Assembly (NCBI RefSeq): GCF_000226115.1
Contig: NC_016458.1
Span: 372,001 to 436,000 of the forward strand
Source of the DNA: Thermothielavioides terrestris NRRL 8126
Taxonomy: Eukaryota > Ascomycota > Sordariomycetes > Sordariales > Chaetomiaceae
Direction of reading: 5' to 3'
DNA length: 64,000 bases
The notes beneath the pieces were generated by a model. The model saw nothing but the letters and a program-made list of their open reading frames with translations. It was not told the origin of the DNA and made no database searches. Shown here piece by piece: positions 34,755 to 44,329 of this stretch. The position numbers and the translations under genes were made by a program. Positions within the stretch are counted from its first letter, which is position 1. Each line of letters begins with the position of its first letter.

Positions 34755-36055
34755 AGTTCCGGTCTCGAGCTGCTTTTAAGGCTCCTTAAAAATCTTCCTC
34801 AACAGTAATCTGGGGAGAACTGCGCCAAGGAAACCTAGTTGGGCTGGAGCAGAGCATGCAGGCGAGGTGAGGGGTGAATGCCACACTTGGGCGAAACCCG
34901 GAAAAACGCATGCCCACTGCATGCTCTTGACCACTCATGTCTGTTTGCGCACCCGTGTCTCGGCCGTCTAAGCCTCCTTCTAACTTGGAAGCGGAGTGAA
35001 TCAGAACTTGGGAGCGTAATGTGAAGACCATAACCTGGATCTTCCCTCCCGGCACAATATACGGGCAGGGCGACAGAAAAGCTCGTGACTTACACTCATG
35101 CCCTCCTTTTTGAATAATTCGCCGCTTTGCTGCCATGTAAGTCTCGGTTTCCCTAACCGACTGCATTGCCGTGGCGCAACGGACCGCATTATCCCACTTT
35201 GCAGTTCCAGCAACCACCTATGTTCCATTCGTTAGACATGCGAGACCGATACCGCCATTTCGTCTGGAACAGCATCCATCGCCCTTCAGCCTTGACACAC
35301 ACGAACCACCCATCCAGCACGAAGAGAGCTGCCTGCAGCGCCGGAGAGAACAAGGATGATTTTCCAAAGCCCTTGATCTGGTCAACCCAGCATGAACGTC
35401 CATCCCATCGACAACAACAAAAGCCACACACCCCTGGGGGAGGACGGCTCGGCAACTGCGCGGAAGGCGTTGAACCCATCTACGAGATATATACAGCAAA
35501 CCGGGAAGGATCATCCAGCCACTTTGCAGCGGCCATTTGAGGAAGTCCCGGACGGATGTGGACGCCCGCGGTGCCGGGTAAATTGCGCTCTGATATTGAG
35601 CTCACCCGCCAACCACCAATACGCGCGGGCGCCGCGCCGGCTCGATGCCGGCCGCGTGGCTGCTTCTTGCATATTCCTGCCGTGCAAGAATCTGGGGTAT
35701 AGTGCCTTTAAACAAGCTCGTCCGGGGTCCGGTCCCGGACGCCCAACTCGGCAGCTCCAAGGCCGCCAGCATCAGAGCTGGGATTAGAGAGAACCCGAGC
35801 ATCAAACTCCCTGGTCATGCATGCCGCAGAGCGCGGCCCGAATAACTGCAGCCCAGGACGATTTCCGTGGGTAGATCGGCGGCCAAGAAGGCGGTATATG
35901 GGTATATAGCGCGAGAAAATGGACGACTGCGTTCCCATGCCTGCTTGTCTCCCCCCGGGTTCCAAGACTTGTCGTCAAAAGCTGGGCCTTCCCCTGAACA
36001 AGCCCACTAGCCGGTATTGCAGCCCTGTGATTTCAGCTTCGGGCCCGTGACAACC
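34755..36055. other. Intergenic, LPMO promoter side
   Basis: The upstream regions of the HET pseudogene and the divergent LPMO gene. Several C/G-rich hexamers of the CreA type (SYGGRG, for example CTGGGG near 35430) are present, as often seen before cellulolytic genes, but such short words are expected by chance. No coding sequence is recognised. Confidence 0.5.
35903..35909 (+). promoter_or_regulatory. TATA box of the LPMO gene
   Basis: TATATAG stands about 150 bp before the LPMO ATG in otherwise GC-balanced DNA. Assigned by sequence and spacing. Confidence 0.5.
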
Positions 36056-37308
36056 ATGAGGACGACATTCGCCGCCGCGTTGGCAGCCTTCGCTGCGCAG
36101 GAAGTGGCAGGCCATGCCATCTTCCAACAGCTCTGGGTGGACGGCACCGACTATATACGTGCTCCCCTTTTCCTTTTGTGTTTGCCCATCCTCGATTGAT
36201 AACCCGAGGCCATCCAATGCTGACTCTTACAGCACGGCTCCTCCTGCGTCCGCATGCCGCTGTCGAACTCGCCCGTCACGAACGTCGGCAGCAGGGACAT
36301 GATCTGCAACGCCGGCACGCGCCCCGTCAGCGGGAAGTGCCCCGTCAAGGCCGGCGGCACCGTGACGGTTGAGATGCACCAGGTGGGCTGATTTCCTGAG
36401 CGTCCTATTCCTCCCGGAAGCCCCTTTCCCATCCTTTGCCCTGGCTAACCCCTCCGCCCCTCCCAGCAACCCGGGGATCGGTCGTGTAACAACGAAGCCA
36501 TCGGCGGCGCCCACTGGGGACCGGTGCAGGTGTACCTCAGCAAGGTGGAGGACGCGAGCACGGCGGACGGGTCGACGGGCTGGTTCAAGATCTTCGCGGA
36601 CACGTGGTCCAAGAAGGCGGGCAGCTCGGTGGGGGACGACGACAACTGGGGCACGCGCGACCTCAACGCGTGCTGCGGCAAGATGCAGGTCAAGATCCCG
36701 GCGGACATCCCGTCGGGCGACTACCTGCTGCGGGCGGAGGCGCTGGCGCTGCACACGGCGGGCCAGGTGGGCGGCGCGCAGTTCTACATGAGCTGCTACC
36801 AGATCACCGTGTCGGGCGGCGGCAGCGCCAGCCCGGCCACCGTCAAGTTCCCCGGCGCCTACAGCGCCAACGACCCGGGCATCCACATCAACATCCACGC
36901 GGCCGTGTCCAACTACGTCGCGCCCGGCCCGGCCGTCTATTCCGGCGGCACGACCAAGGTGGCCGGGTCCGGGTGCCAAGGCTGCGAGAACACGTGCAAG
37001 GTCGGCTCGTCGCCCACGGCGACGGCGCCGTCGGGCAAGAGCGGCGCGGGTTCCGACGGCGGCGCTGGGACCGACGGCGGGTCTTCGTCTTCGAGCCCCG
37101 ACACGGGCAGCGCGTGCAGCGTGCAGGCCTACGGGCAGTGCGGCGGGAACGGGTACTCGGGTTGCACCCAGTGCGCGGTAAGTTCGGGGTCGTCTGTCTT
37201 TTGTAGGAACATCCGAGAGGCTTGGCTGACGAGGCGTTGTTGTAGCCCGGCTATACTTGCAAGGCGGTCTCTCCGCCGTACTATTCGCAGTGCGCCCCTT
37301 CTTCTTAG
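36056..37308 (+). CDS. AA9 lytic polysaccharide monooxygenase with CBM1
   Basis: Four exons: 36056-36154, 36233-36382, 36467-37177, 37246-37308 (340 aa). A 19-residue signal peptide precedes His20, the N-terminal copper ligand of the mature enzyme. The second copper histidine is H99 (IGGAHWGP) and the axial tyrosine is Y190 (AQFYMSCYQ). Other AA9 landmarks are FQQLWVDGTDY, SNSPVTNVGSRD, CPVKAGGTVTVEMHQQPGDRSC and FPGAYSANDPGI. A Ser/Gly/Thr linker leads to a C-terminal CBM1 cellulose-binding module (about residues 300-340: YGQCGGNGYSGCTQC, then YYSQC). The enzyme oxidatively cleaves cellulose outside the cell. The first exon-intron boundary is odd: exon 2 needs phase 0 after the DY codons, but the sequence there is ATACGT, not GT. 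This may be a mutated donor or an unusual intron, so the gene could be impaired. Confidence 0.85.
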
Positions 37309-37811
37309 GTGGTCGCAACCAAGAAGATCCGGCGCTGGGTAAAGTGTAAAGTGTGATGTGGCGGGTGGGGGAGAGGGGAGAGGGCGCGGAGGACCTTTCC
37401 TGTGAAATCGTCACTTGCATAGCATGAGTTAGTGAATGCATTGCTCTGTCAGCCATCAGCCCTTGTATATCCAAATCGTTCATGAAAAAAGTGTTGGAGA
37501 ACTGAAAAACACGACGGAATGGAGTGCCAGGTGTTAGCTTAGCTTGCCCTTGGTCACGGTCAGGATGAGCTGGCCTGGATAGAACATTGGAGACCGGGGA
37601 AGAATGGGGGGACTGAGCGGTTGCCGTTTGTTGTCGACGCAAGAAAAGAAATGTCTGTTGACTCGAGACCTGCGAGGGCCGTCGTCTAAATGTCTCATAT
37701 GTACACCTGGCGCCCGACCTGACAAAGGGCTCGGCGCCGCTTCCACACACCCTACGCGCTTCCCACATCCGGACGCCCACTCATGCCCTCCGCTCCCGCT
37801 CCTGCACCCTC
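37309..37811. other. Intergenic between convergent genes
   Basis: The 3' flanks of the LPMO and the complex I subunit gene. No further feature seen. Confidence 0.6.
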
Positions 37812-38669
37812 TCATGATGAGCCCTTGGCCAGACGCTCGGCCTCCAGCTCCCGCTCGGCCTGCTGGTAGTACTTCGCCGTGTCGACTCCGTGCTGGGGGT
37901 GGTTCACAAAGTTGAACCACGGGAGGACGCCGAAGAAGAGGGCCGAGTATCTTGACTGGCGGGCGGCGACACCCTGCATGGCGGGCGTCAGTCGGCTCTC
38001 GCCGTAGAGCGGCAGGCCGGCCTTGACTCTGTCCGTCATCTCGCGCATGTCCATCTCGACTTCGCGGGCGTTCTCGGTCATGCCGTAGAACCGGACTACA
38101 GGGAAATAAAAAATTAGCACTCGCGTCGGTTGGAGATGAACTGGCCACAGGGGCCGAAAGCCTCCATCCAGCCTCCAAAAAGCCCAAGTCGTGTTTGTCT
38201 ACGTCGGTTCTCTTTCCGTCGGGGTCGGGAGTGGTCACGTACGGATGGAACGCTGGTAGAAGTACAGGAAACCACCAGCGACGCCGATAAAGCCGGCCAG
38301 CCGCATCGCCTGGGCAAAGCCGCCCTTGCCCACATGCGACGGGGCGAACCTCTCCATGGCGTAGAGCAGGCCGGGGCCGGCTGCGGCGGCGGCGGCGCCG
38401 TGAACGTAGTCAGACGGGCGGGCGTACCGAATCACGCGCGTGAAATGTCTGTGGCGTCCAATTGAGTCAGATGATCCGTTTCTGAGAATAATAACTGTGT
38501 GTTATCGGGGTTGTCGTCGGCGGGAGGAAAGCGTACGGGTCATTGTCGATGAGCTGATTTCGGCGTCAGCGTTCTGTCGCAGGCCGATCCATGGCGCTGG
38601 ACTTACTGGGTAATCTGTCTTGACGGTCTTGCTGGGCCATTGATACGTCTCCGTTTGGTTGTTCGACAT
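37812..38669 (-). CDS. Complex I 21-kDa subunit (NUO21-like)
   Basis: Four exons: 38669-38607, 38553-38537, 38448-38243, 38095-37812 (189 aa). Exon 2 is only 17 nt and encodes LIDND plus two bases; it is required because it joins to PHFTRVIRYARPSDY, the conserved start of the family. A hydrophobic region follows (MRLAGFIGVAGGFLYFYQRS), then RFYGMTENAREVEMDMREM and a conserved C-terminus (SRYSALFFGVLPWFNFVNH, GVDTAKYYQQAERELEAE). This is an accessory subunit of mitochondrial NADH:ubiquinone oxidoreductase, equivalent to the Neurospora 21-kDa protein. Length is as expected. It shares a short upstream region with the divergent Csm3/Swi3 gene. Confidence 0.88.
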
Positions 38670-39057
38670 CTTGGCGGCCGACGCGACGTCGTCGTCGGGG
38701 AGGTTGCTCGATGCGCTGGGGTCAAGCAATTGAGATGCACTGCACGTCCCGTTGTCGAAGCTTCCTGGCCTGGAGCTTGAGTGGTTGCTGCCTCAGGCTG
38801 TCAGTCGTGGTGGGGGTGCGAGGACCACGGAGCCACAAGCAAGGTGCTCATCCGCCACAGCTGCGGCGCTCAGCCACAGCCAATCACAATCACTTGGCAT
38901 TGCTTTTGATGGTTATCGTTATCGCGACGCGACGCGCTCGAAACCGTGAAACGCGTCTCAGTCCACACTGGCTGAGGTATCCTCGGAGCACGGCATTTGA
39001 ACTGGGCGAAAGAAAGCAGTGCAGACAGACAGACCATCGCAGAAAAGATCCTCGAAG
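38670..39057. promoter_or_regulatory. Bidirectional upstream region (complex I subunit / Csm3)
   Basis: 388 bp separate two divergent ATGs and probably contain both promoters. GCGACGCGACGCG near 38924-38936 contains ACGCG-type words like the MCB element used at G1/S genes in yeasts, which would suit a replication protein. This is suggestive only. Confidence 0.4.
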
Positions 39058-40201
39058 ATGACCTCCAGGACTGCCAACTCGGTCCTCCCGGGGAGAGACA
39101 GCGGCAACTTCGTGAACGATTACCTCGCCGATTGGCCCGACGATGACCCGTTCAGATCCCCCAGCCCTGAGCCTGCAAAGACGAGCGATAGGAAGGAGAA
39201 TGCCAAAAAGAGGGATGTGTTGGGAATTGAAACCCAACTCGACCTCAAGAGAAAGCCGAGGGCCCCGAGGGTGAAACTGGACGAGACTCGGTGTGTGAGC
39301 CCGCGACTCGGCGTTTGTGCTTCTTGTTGTTGACGTGACTTGCCTCATCCAGACTGCTCTCCGACAAAGGCATCCCTAGGCTGCGTAGAATGGCACCGAA
39401 ACTCAAGCTGAAAGGCAAAGGACATGAGGTGATTTCCCTCCTGCCTACTACGTCCATCACCCCCAGCTAACCACTTACCAGTTTTCCGACGCCGCCCGGC
39501 TCCTGTCGTTTTACCAAGAGTGGCTTGACGACCTCTTCCCCAAAGCCACCTTCCTCGACGCTCTTGCCATGGTGGAGAAGGAAGGTCACAAGACAGCTAT
39601 GCGCAACGCCCGCCAGCAGTGGATCGATGAAGACAAACCCAAACCGGCTGCCGCAGAGGCAGAGGACGACCAGGACTACCGGCTGCACCAGGGATCTTCT
39701 GGTCCACGGCAGCCCGAGCGAGTGGCCCCGGTGTTTGAGAAAGCTGCGCAGGCTGGCAAGGAGCGGGCGAGGACGCCTGCGGCGGACGACCTCTTTGGGG
39801 ACGATGATATCTACAATGCTACTCCGCGGCGAGACATGGGCAGCACCGCGCCGGCTGGGCAGGTGGTGAACGATGGTGTCCCGGACGAGGATGACTTGGA
39901 TGCGCTGATGGCCGAGGCCGAGGCCGAGGCACAGTCCGGACAGTCGTCCGGTGTCGCATCGGCGCCCTTCACAAGCATTTTCGGCGACGGATCGAAGACC
40001 GCAACCTCGGCACCCGCCGCAGAGCCCGACGAGGACGACCTGGATGCGTTAATGGCGGAAGTGGAGGCGGAGGGAGGTGCCACGACACGCCCTTCAAATG
40101 ACCAGAAAGACAGCTCCTCAGCGGGAACCGATACCGGCCAGCCGAGCGTGAACTTTGAAGACGACGAGGAAGCGATGGCCGAGATGGACGGTTTGTGGTG
40201 A
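39058..40201 (+). CDS. csm3: Replication fork protection protein Csm3/Swi3 (Tipin family)
   Basis: Three exons: 39058-39290, 39353-39428, 39482-40201 (342 aa). Donors are GTGTGT and GTGATT; acceptors are CCAG and ACCAG. The Swi3/Tipin domain spans about residues 60-150: [67 protein letters not shown] (given in pieces). Beyond that the protein is acidic and disordered, with repeated [15 protein letters not shown] motifs at two sites. Csm3/Swi3 pairs with Tof1/Swi1 to stabilise stalled replication forks and relay the S-phase checkpoint in the nucleus. The acidic repeats may bind replication proteins, which is an inference. Confidence 0.88.
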
Positions 40202-40689
40202 GGGAGGCGGCGATCGGATATGAAAGGGGCGAGGTTGAAGTGCATGCACAGAATCAACAACTGCTTGCATTCCATGACAAATCACCGTCTGATGATTAGT
40301 GAGTCAGCCTTGCACGACGCTCTCGATGAAGCCTCTTGCATGTGGGATACCCTTTCAGGATCGAAAGGAAAAATGAGCATTGACCACGGTATTGTGAAGT
40401 CCGCTCGGATCCGGCGGTATTCCTGCTGTCCCCTATCCAGCCGTGGCGATTGTCCGTTGACCCGAGGCCCAAAGCATCGCTGTCCGGTTAGCTTCGGTTC
40501 GGTCCCCACAATTCCGGCTTCGGGCTTGGTGGGCCAAGCAGTCTCGGCAAACTTAAGCCGGCTTATCCCCAGTTTTTGCCGAGCATCGCATGCCAATTGA
40601 CTTGTGCCGAACTCAGACGACGAGCGAGGACACATCTGCGCCGGGACGCGACCTCGCCCTCGGTAATTTCAACTCAGTACGGCGGCTCG
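40202..40689. other. Intergenic, methylisocitrate lyase promoter side
   Basis: No gene recognised. The half next to 40690 is the likely promoter and leader of the methylisocitrate lyase gene; the frame is open upstream of the chosen ATG but gives no family-like sequence. Confidence 0.5.
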
Positions 40690-42510
40690 ATGCTACGCAC
40701 GATTGTTCCCCGCGTTTCCCGGCGGACCCTGTCGGCACGGCCGCTGTGCGCCCTCGTCTCGGGCCCCACTGGCGCCGGCGCCCGTCGGCTCCTATCGGCC
40801 TCAGCCAGAATGGCCGCGCTCCCACCCGTCGATCCAACCATGCCCTCAACGGCGCCGGCCACATCATACCAGCTCCTCCCGGAGGCACGGAAAGCGGGCG
40901 CCGCTGAGGATGCGCTACATCAACAACAGGTGCAAGAGGTCGAGGCGTGGTGGGCGTCGCCCCGCTTCGCGGGCATCAAGCGGGACTGGACGGCCGCCGA
41001 CGTGGTCAGCAAGCGCGGGTCGCTACAGCAGTCGTACCCGAGCTCGATCATGGCGCGCAAGCTTTGGAACCTGGTCCGCGAGCGCGAGGCTGCCGGCCAG
41101 CCGATCCACACGCTGGGTGCCATCGACCCCGTCCAGATGACCCAGCAGGCGCCGCACCAGGAGGTGCTGTACATATCCGGCTGGGCATGCTCATCGCTGC
41201 TGACGACTACGAACGAGGTGTCGCCCGACTTTGGCGACTACCCCTACAACACGGTCCCCAACCAGGTGCAGCGCATGTTCAAGGCGCAGAGCATGCACGA
41301 CCGCAAGCAATGGTTCCTGCGGTCCAAGATGACAGCCGAGGAGCGCGCCAAGACGCCGTACGTTGACTACTTCCGCCCGATCATCGCCGACGGCGACACC
41401 GGCCACGGCGGCCTCACGGCCGTCATGAAGCTGGCCAAGCTGTTCGCCGAGAACGGCGCGGCGGCGGTGCACTTTGAGGACCAGATGCACGGCGGGAAAA
41501 AGTGCGGCCACCTCGCGGGCAAGGTGCTCGTGCCGACGGGCGAGCACATCAACCGGCTCAAGGCGGCGCGCTTCCAGTGGGACGTCATGGGCACCGAAAA
41601 CCTGCTAATCGCCCGGACGGACTCCGAGAGCGGCAAGCTGCTGTCGTCGTCCATCGACGTGCGCGACCACGAGTTCATCCTCGGCGTGGCGGATCCGTCG
41701 GTCGAGCCGCTCGCCGAGACGCTGGCGACCCTCGAAGCCAAGGGCGCGTCGGGCGCCGAGATCGACGCCTTCGAAGCGCAGTGGGTGAAGAACACCAAGC
41801 TCGTCACCTTCGACGAGGCCGCGGTGGCCCACTTCGAGGCGCGCGGCGTCGGCGCGGACAAGATCGCCGCGTACACGCGAGCGGTCGCGGCGGACCGCGA
41901 CATGGGCATCACCGCGCGGCGCAAGCTCGCCGCGTCCATCACGCCGGACAGCCCCGTCTACTGGAGCTGGGACGTGCCGCGCACCCGCGAGGGGTTCTAC
42001 CACTTCCGCGCGGGCATGGCGGCGGCCACCAAGCGGGCGCTGGCCTTCGCGCCGTACGCCGACATGCTCTGGGTCGAGACGGGCGACCCCAACGTGCGGG
42101 TGGCCGCGGACCTCGGCCGCGCCGTGCGCTCCGCCTTCCCCGGCAAGCCGCTCGTGTACAACCTCTCGCCGTCGTTCAACTGGATGGCGCACGGGTTCAC
42201 GCCCGAGACGCTCCGGAGCTTCATCTGGGACATCGCGCGCGAGGGCTTCGTGCTGCAGCTGGTCAGCCTGGCGGGGCTGCACAGCACGGCGACCATCAGC
42301 AGCGAGCTGGCGAGGAGGTTCAAGGACGAGGGCATGGCCGCGTATGTGGAGCTCGTGCAGAAGAGGGAGAAGGAGCTCGGCGTGGACGTGCTCACGCACC
42401 AGAAGTGGAGCGGGGCGAACTATGTGGATGCCGTCCTGGGGCATATCCTGAGCGGGAGCTCGGGCAGCAGGAGCATGGGCGAGGGGAATACGGAGGGGCA
42501 GTTTGTGTAG
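40690..42510 (+). CDS. Mitochondrial 2-methylisocitrate lyase (ICL superfamily)
   Basis: Single exon, 606 aa. The first 45 residues (MLRTIVPRVSRRTLSARPL and onward) are Arg/Ser/Ala-rich without acidic residues, a typical mitochondrial presequence. The body is the isocitrate lyase fold, with active-site signature GGKKCGHLAGKVL and catalytic Cys near residue 272. Substrate and metal loops include ADGDTGHGG and HFEDQMHGG, and NLSPSFNW and FVLQLVSLAGLHSTA lie near the end. The glyoxylate enzyme of fungi is peroxisomal and lacks such a presequence. Mitochondrial targeting, together with the absence of a C-terminal SKL-like signal (it ends EGQFV), favours 2-methylisocitrate lyase, which yields pyruvate and succinate in the methylcitrate cycle of propionyl-CoA breakdown. 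A mitochondrial isocitrate lyase paralogue is the alternative. Confidence 0.82.
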   Translation: MLRTIVPRVSRRTLSARPLCALVSGPTGAGARRLLSASARMAALPPVDPTMPSTAPATSYQLLPEARKAGAAEDALHQQQVQEVEAWWASPRFAGIKRDWTAADVVSKRGSLQQSYPSSIMARKLWNLVREREAAGQPIHTLGAIDPVQMTQQAPHQEVLYISGWACSSLLTTTNEVSPDFGDYPYNTVPNQVQRMFKAQSMHDRKQWFLRSKMTAEERAKTPYVDYFRPIIADGDTGHGGLTAVMKLAKLFAENGAAAVHFEDQMHGGKKCGHLAGKVLVPTGEHINRLKAARFQWDVMGTENLLIARTDSESGKLLSSSIDVRDHEFILGVADPSVEPLAETLATLEAKGASGAEIDAFEAQWVKNTKLVTFDEAAVAHFEARGVGADKIAAYTRAVAADRDMGITARRKLAASITPDSPVYWSWDVPRTREGFYHFRAGMAAATKRALAFAPYADMLWVETGDPNVRVAADLGRAVRSAFPGKPLVYNLSPSFNWMAHGFTPETLRSFIWDIAREGFVLQLVSLAGLHSTATISSELARRFKDEGMAAYVELVQKREKELGVDVLTHQKWSGANYVDAVLGHILSGSSGSRSMGEGNTEGQFV

Positions 42511-42845
42511 GTGCCTAGCTACCTTTCTTAAACGTAAGAACTTATGTAAAAGTTCAATTTGCCACAACAAGAAGGGGAATGGCTTGTCATCGTGCCCCTG
42601 ACGGATGCTTAGTCCTTTTGACCTAACTAACTGCTTTGGTGACTGTAAGTGGTCTCATGATCTTCATGGATTTTATCTAGTGTTCAACACAGAAGGAGGA
42701 CATTAAGTGGCCCAGGGAGTTTATCTGGCTTATCTGAGCCCCACTGAACCCCTCAACACCCCCCCTTGGGAACCTGAACTCGGGGAGATGATCGGAACTC
42801 GACCACAGGTAACTCGCCTTCCCTGATACAAACACCGCCGTTGCA
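42511..42845. other. Short intergenic region
   Basis: 335 bp between same-strand genes. It holds the 3' end of the lyase gene and the promoter of the SDR. Nothing else is seen. Confidence 0.6.
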
Positions 42846-43899
42846 ATGGCTTCCGCGAGTCGTGGCCGTCTGGCCGGCAAGAACGCCGTCATTACGGGCG
42901 CTGGCGGGTAAGTCGACTGAGCCGAAGTCGCAGAACGCTATATCACCCAACCGTTCTTCCGATTCATCGCCCTCCGGATTCGGCCGAGCACAGTCAAGCG
43001 GGATGTGGATTGGAGTCTGACATGATGGAATGACGCAGAGGAATCGGTCTTGAGACCAGCATCTTGTTTGCTAAAGAAGGCGCCAATGTGCTCATGACGG
43101 ATATCTCGCAGGAGGCGCTGGACCGGGCCCTCGCGAAGGTCAAGCAGCTGGTGCCGAGCGCAGGCCGGGTTGAGACAAGAGTAGGCGCCCATCTCAACGC
43201 CCGCATGGTGTTTCTCCCACAGTTTTTTTCTAACCACGTTGCCAGCTATGCGACGTCTCCAAAGAGGCTGACGTCAAGGCGGCGGTTGAGCACCTCGACG
43301 CGTGGGGCGGTCTGGACGTCATCTTCAACAACGCCGGCATCATGCACGCCCGCGACGACGACGCCCTCAACACGCCCGAGGAGATCTGGGACCTGACGCA
43401 CAACATCAACGTCAAGGGCGTCTGGTACGGCTGCAAGCACGCCGTGCTCGCGCTGCGCCGCCACGGCAAGAAGAAGGGCAGCATCATCAACACGGCGTCG
43501 GTCGTGGCCCTCGTCGGCTCCGCCACGCCGCAGCTCGCCTACACCACCAGCAAGGGCGCCGTGCTCGCCCTGACGCGCGAGCTCGCCATCGTCCACGCCC
43601 GCGAGGGCTTCCGCTTCAACAGCCTGTGCCCGGCGCCGCTCAACACGCCGCTGCTGCAGGACTGGCTGGGCGACGACCAGCACAAGCGCCACCGCCGCGA
43701 GGTCCACTTCCCGACCGGCCGCTTCGGCGAGGCCGTCGAGCAGGCGCAGGCGGTGGTCTTCCTGGCCAGCGACGAGAGCAGCTTCGTCAATGGAACCGAC
43801 TTTGTCGTCGACGGCGGCATGACCAAGGCCTACGTCACGCCTGAGGGGCCCGCACTCCCTCCGCCGGTCAACAACGCGCTCAAGGACAGTCTGGAGTGA
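42846..43899 (+). CDS. Short-chain dehydrogenase/reductase
   Basis: Three exons: 42846-42907, 43039-43180, 43246-43899 (285 aa). The first intron (131 nt) splits the cofactor loop and its removal gives TGAGGGIG. Further SDR motifs are CDVSKEADV, NNAGIM, INVKGVWYGCKHAV, the catalytic Ser in NTASVVA, YTTSK with the active Tyr and Lys, and NGTDFVVDGG near the C-terminus. It resembles fungal and bacterial cytosolic NAD(P)-dependent alcohol or oxoacyl dehydrogenases of about 280 aa. The exact substrate cannot be read from sequence. It lies 335 bp after the methylisocitrate lyase gene on the same strand, but fungi rarely co-transcribe, so a shared pathway is only possible. Confidence 0.85.
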
Positions 43900-44329
43900 A
43901 GATGGACGGGGGCCATGGGTCGGTGTACTCGGGAGGGGAGAGAGGGCACTCGTCTCTCGTCGCCCATAGACATATCCTGGCGGCAAATACTATACCGTCC
44001 AAAGACAAAAAAGCCTCTTTGATCTGTACCCAGTGACCCAGAACAATGTGCCAGTCATCTGAGTCTGCCAACTCGCATCATGAAGCTGTCGTTGGCAGGT
44101 GACGTACAGTGCGCCAAGCTAAAGGCACAGTGCAGAGTGAATGAATCCGCTGAGTGTTAGTTAACTACCCCGCGACACCCATTACAGACGGACCACTGCA
44201 GCTTAGCTCCAATCCTGCCGTTCGGGCACCTACTCCAAACCCATTTTGATGGGGACTTGAAAGTCTGCTCCGCAACCTCCTTGGCCGGCTCAGTGGTTCC
44301 TAACGTATTTTCACGCCGGCCCGGCCTCG
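43900..44329. other. Intergenic, Ski2 promoter side
   Basis: 430 bp between same-strand genes. No coding sequence or clear TATA box. Confidence 0.55.
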
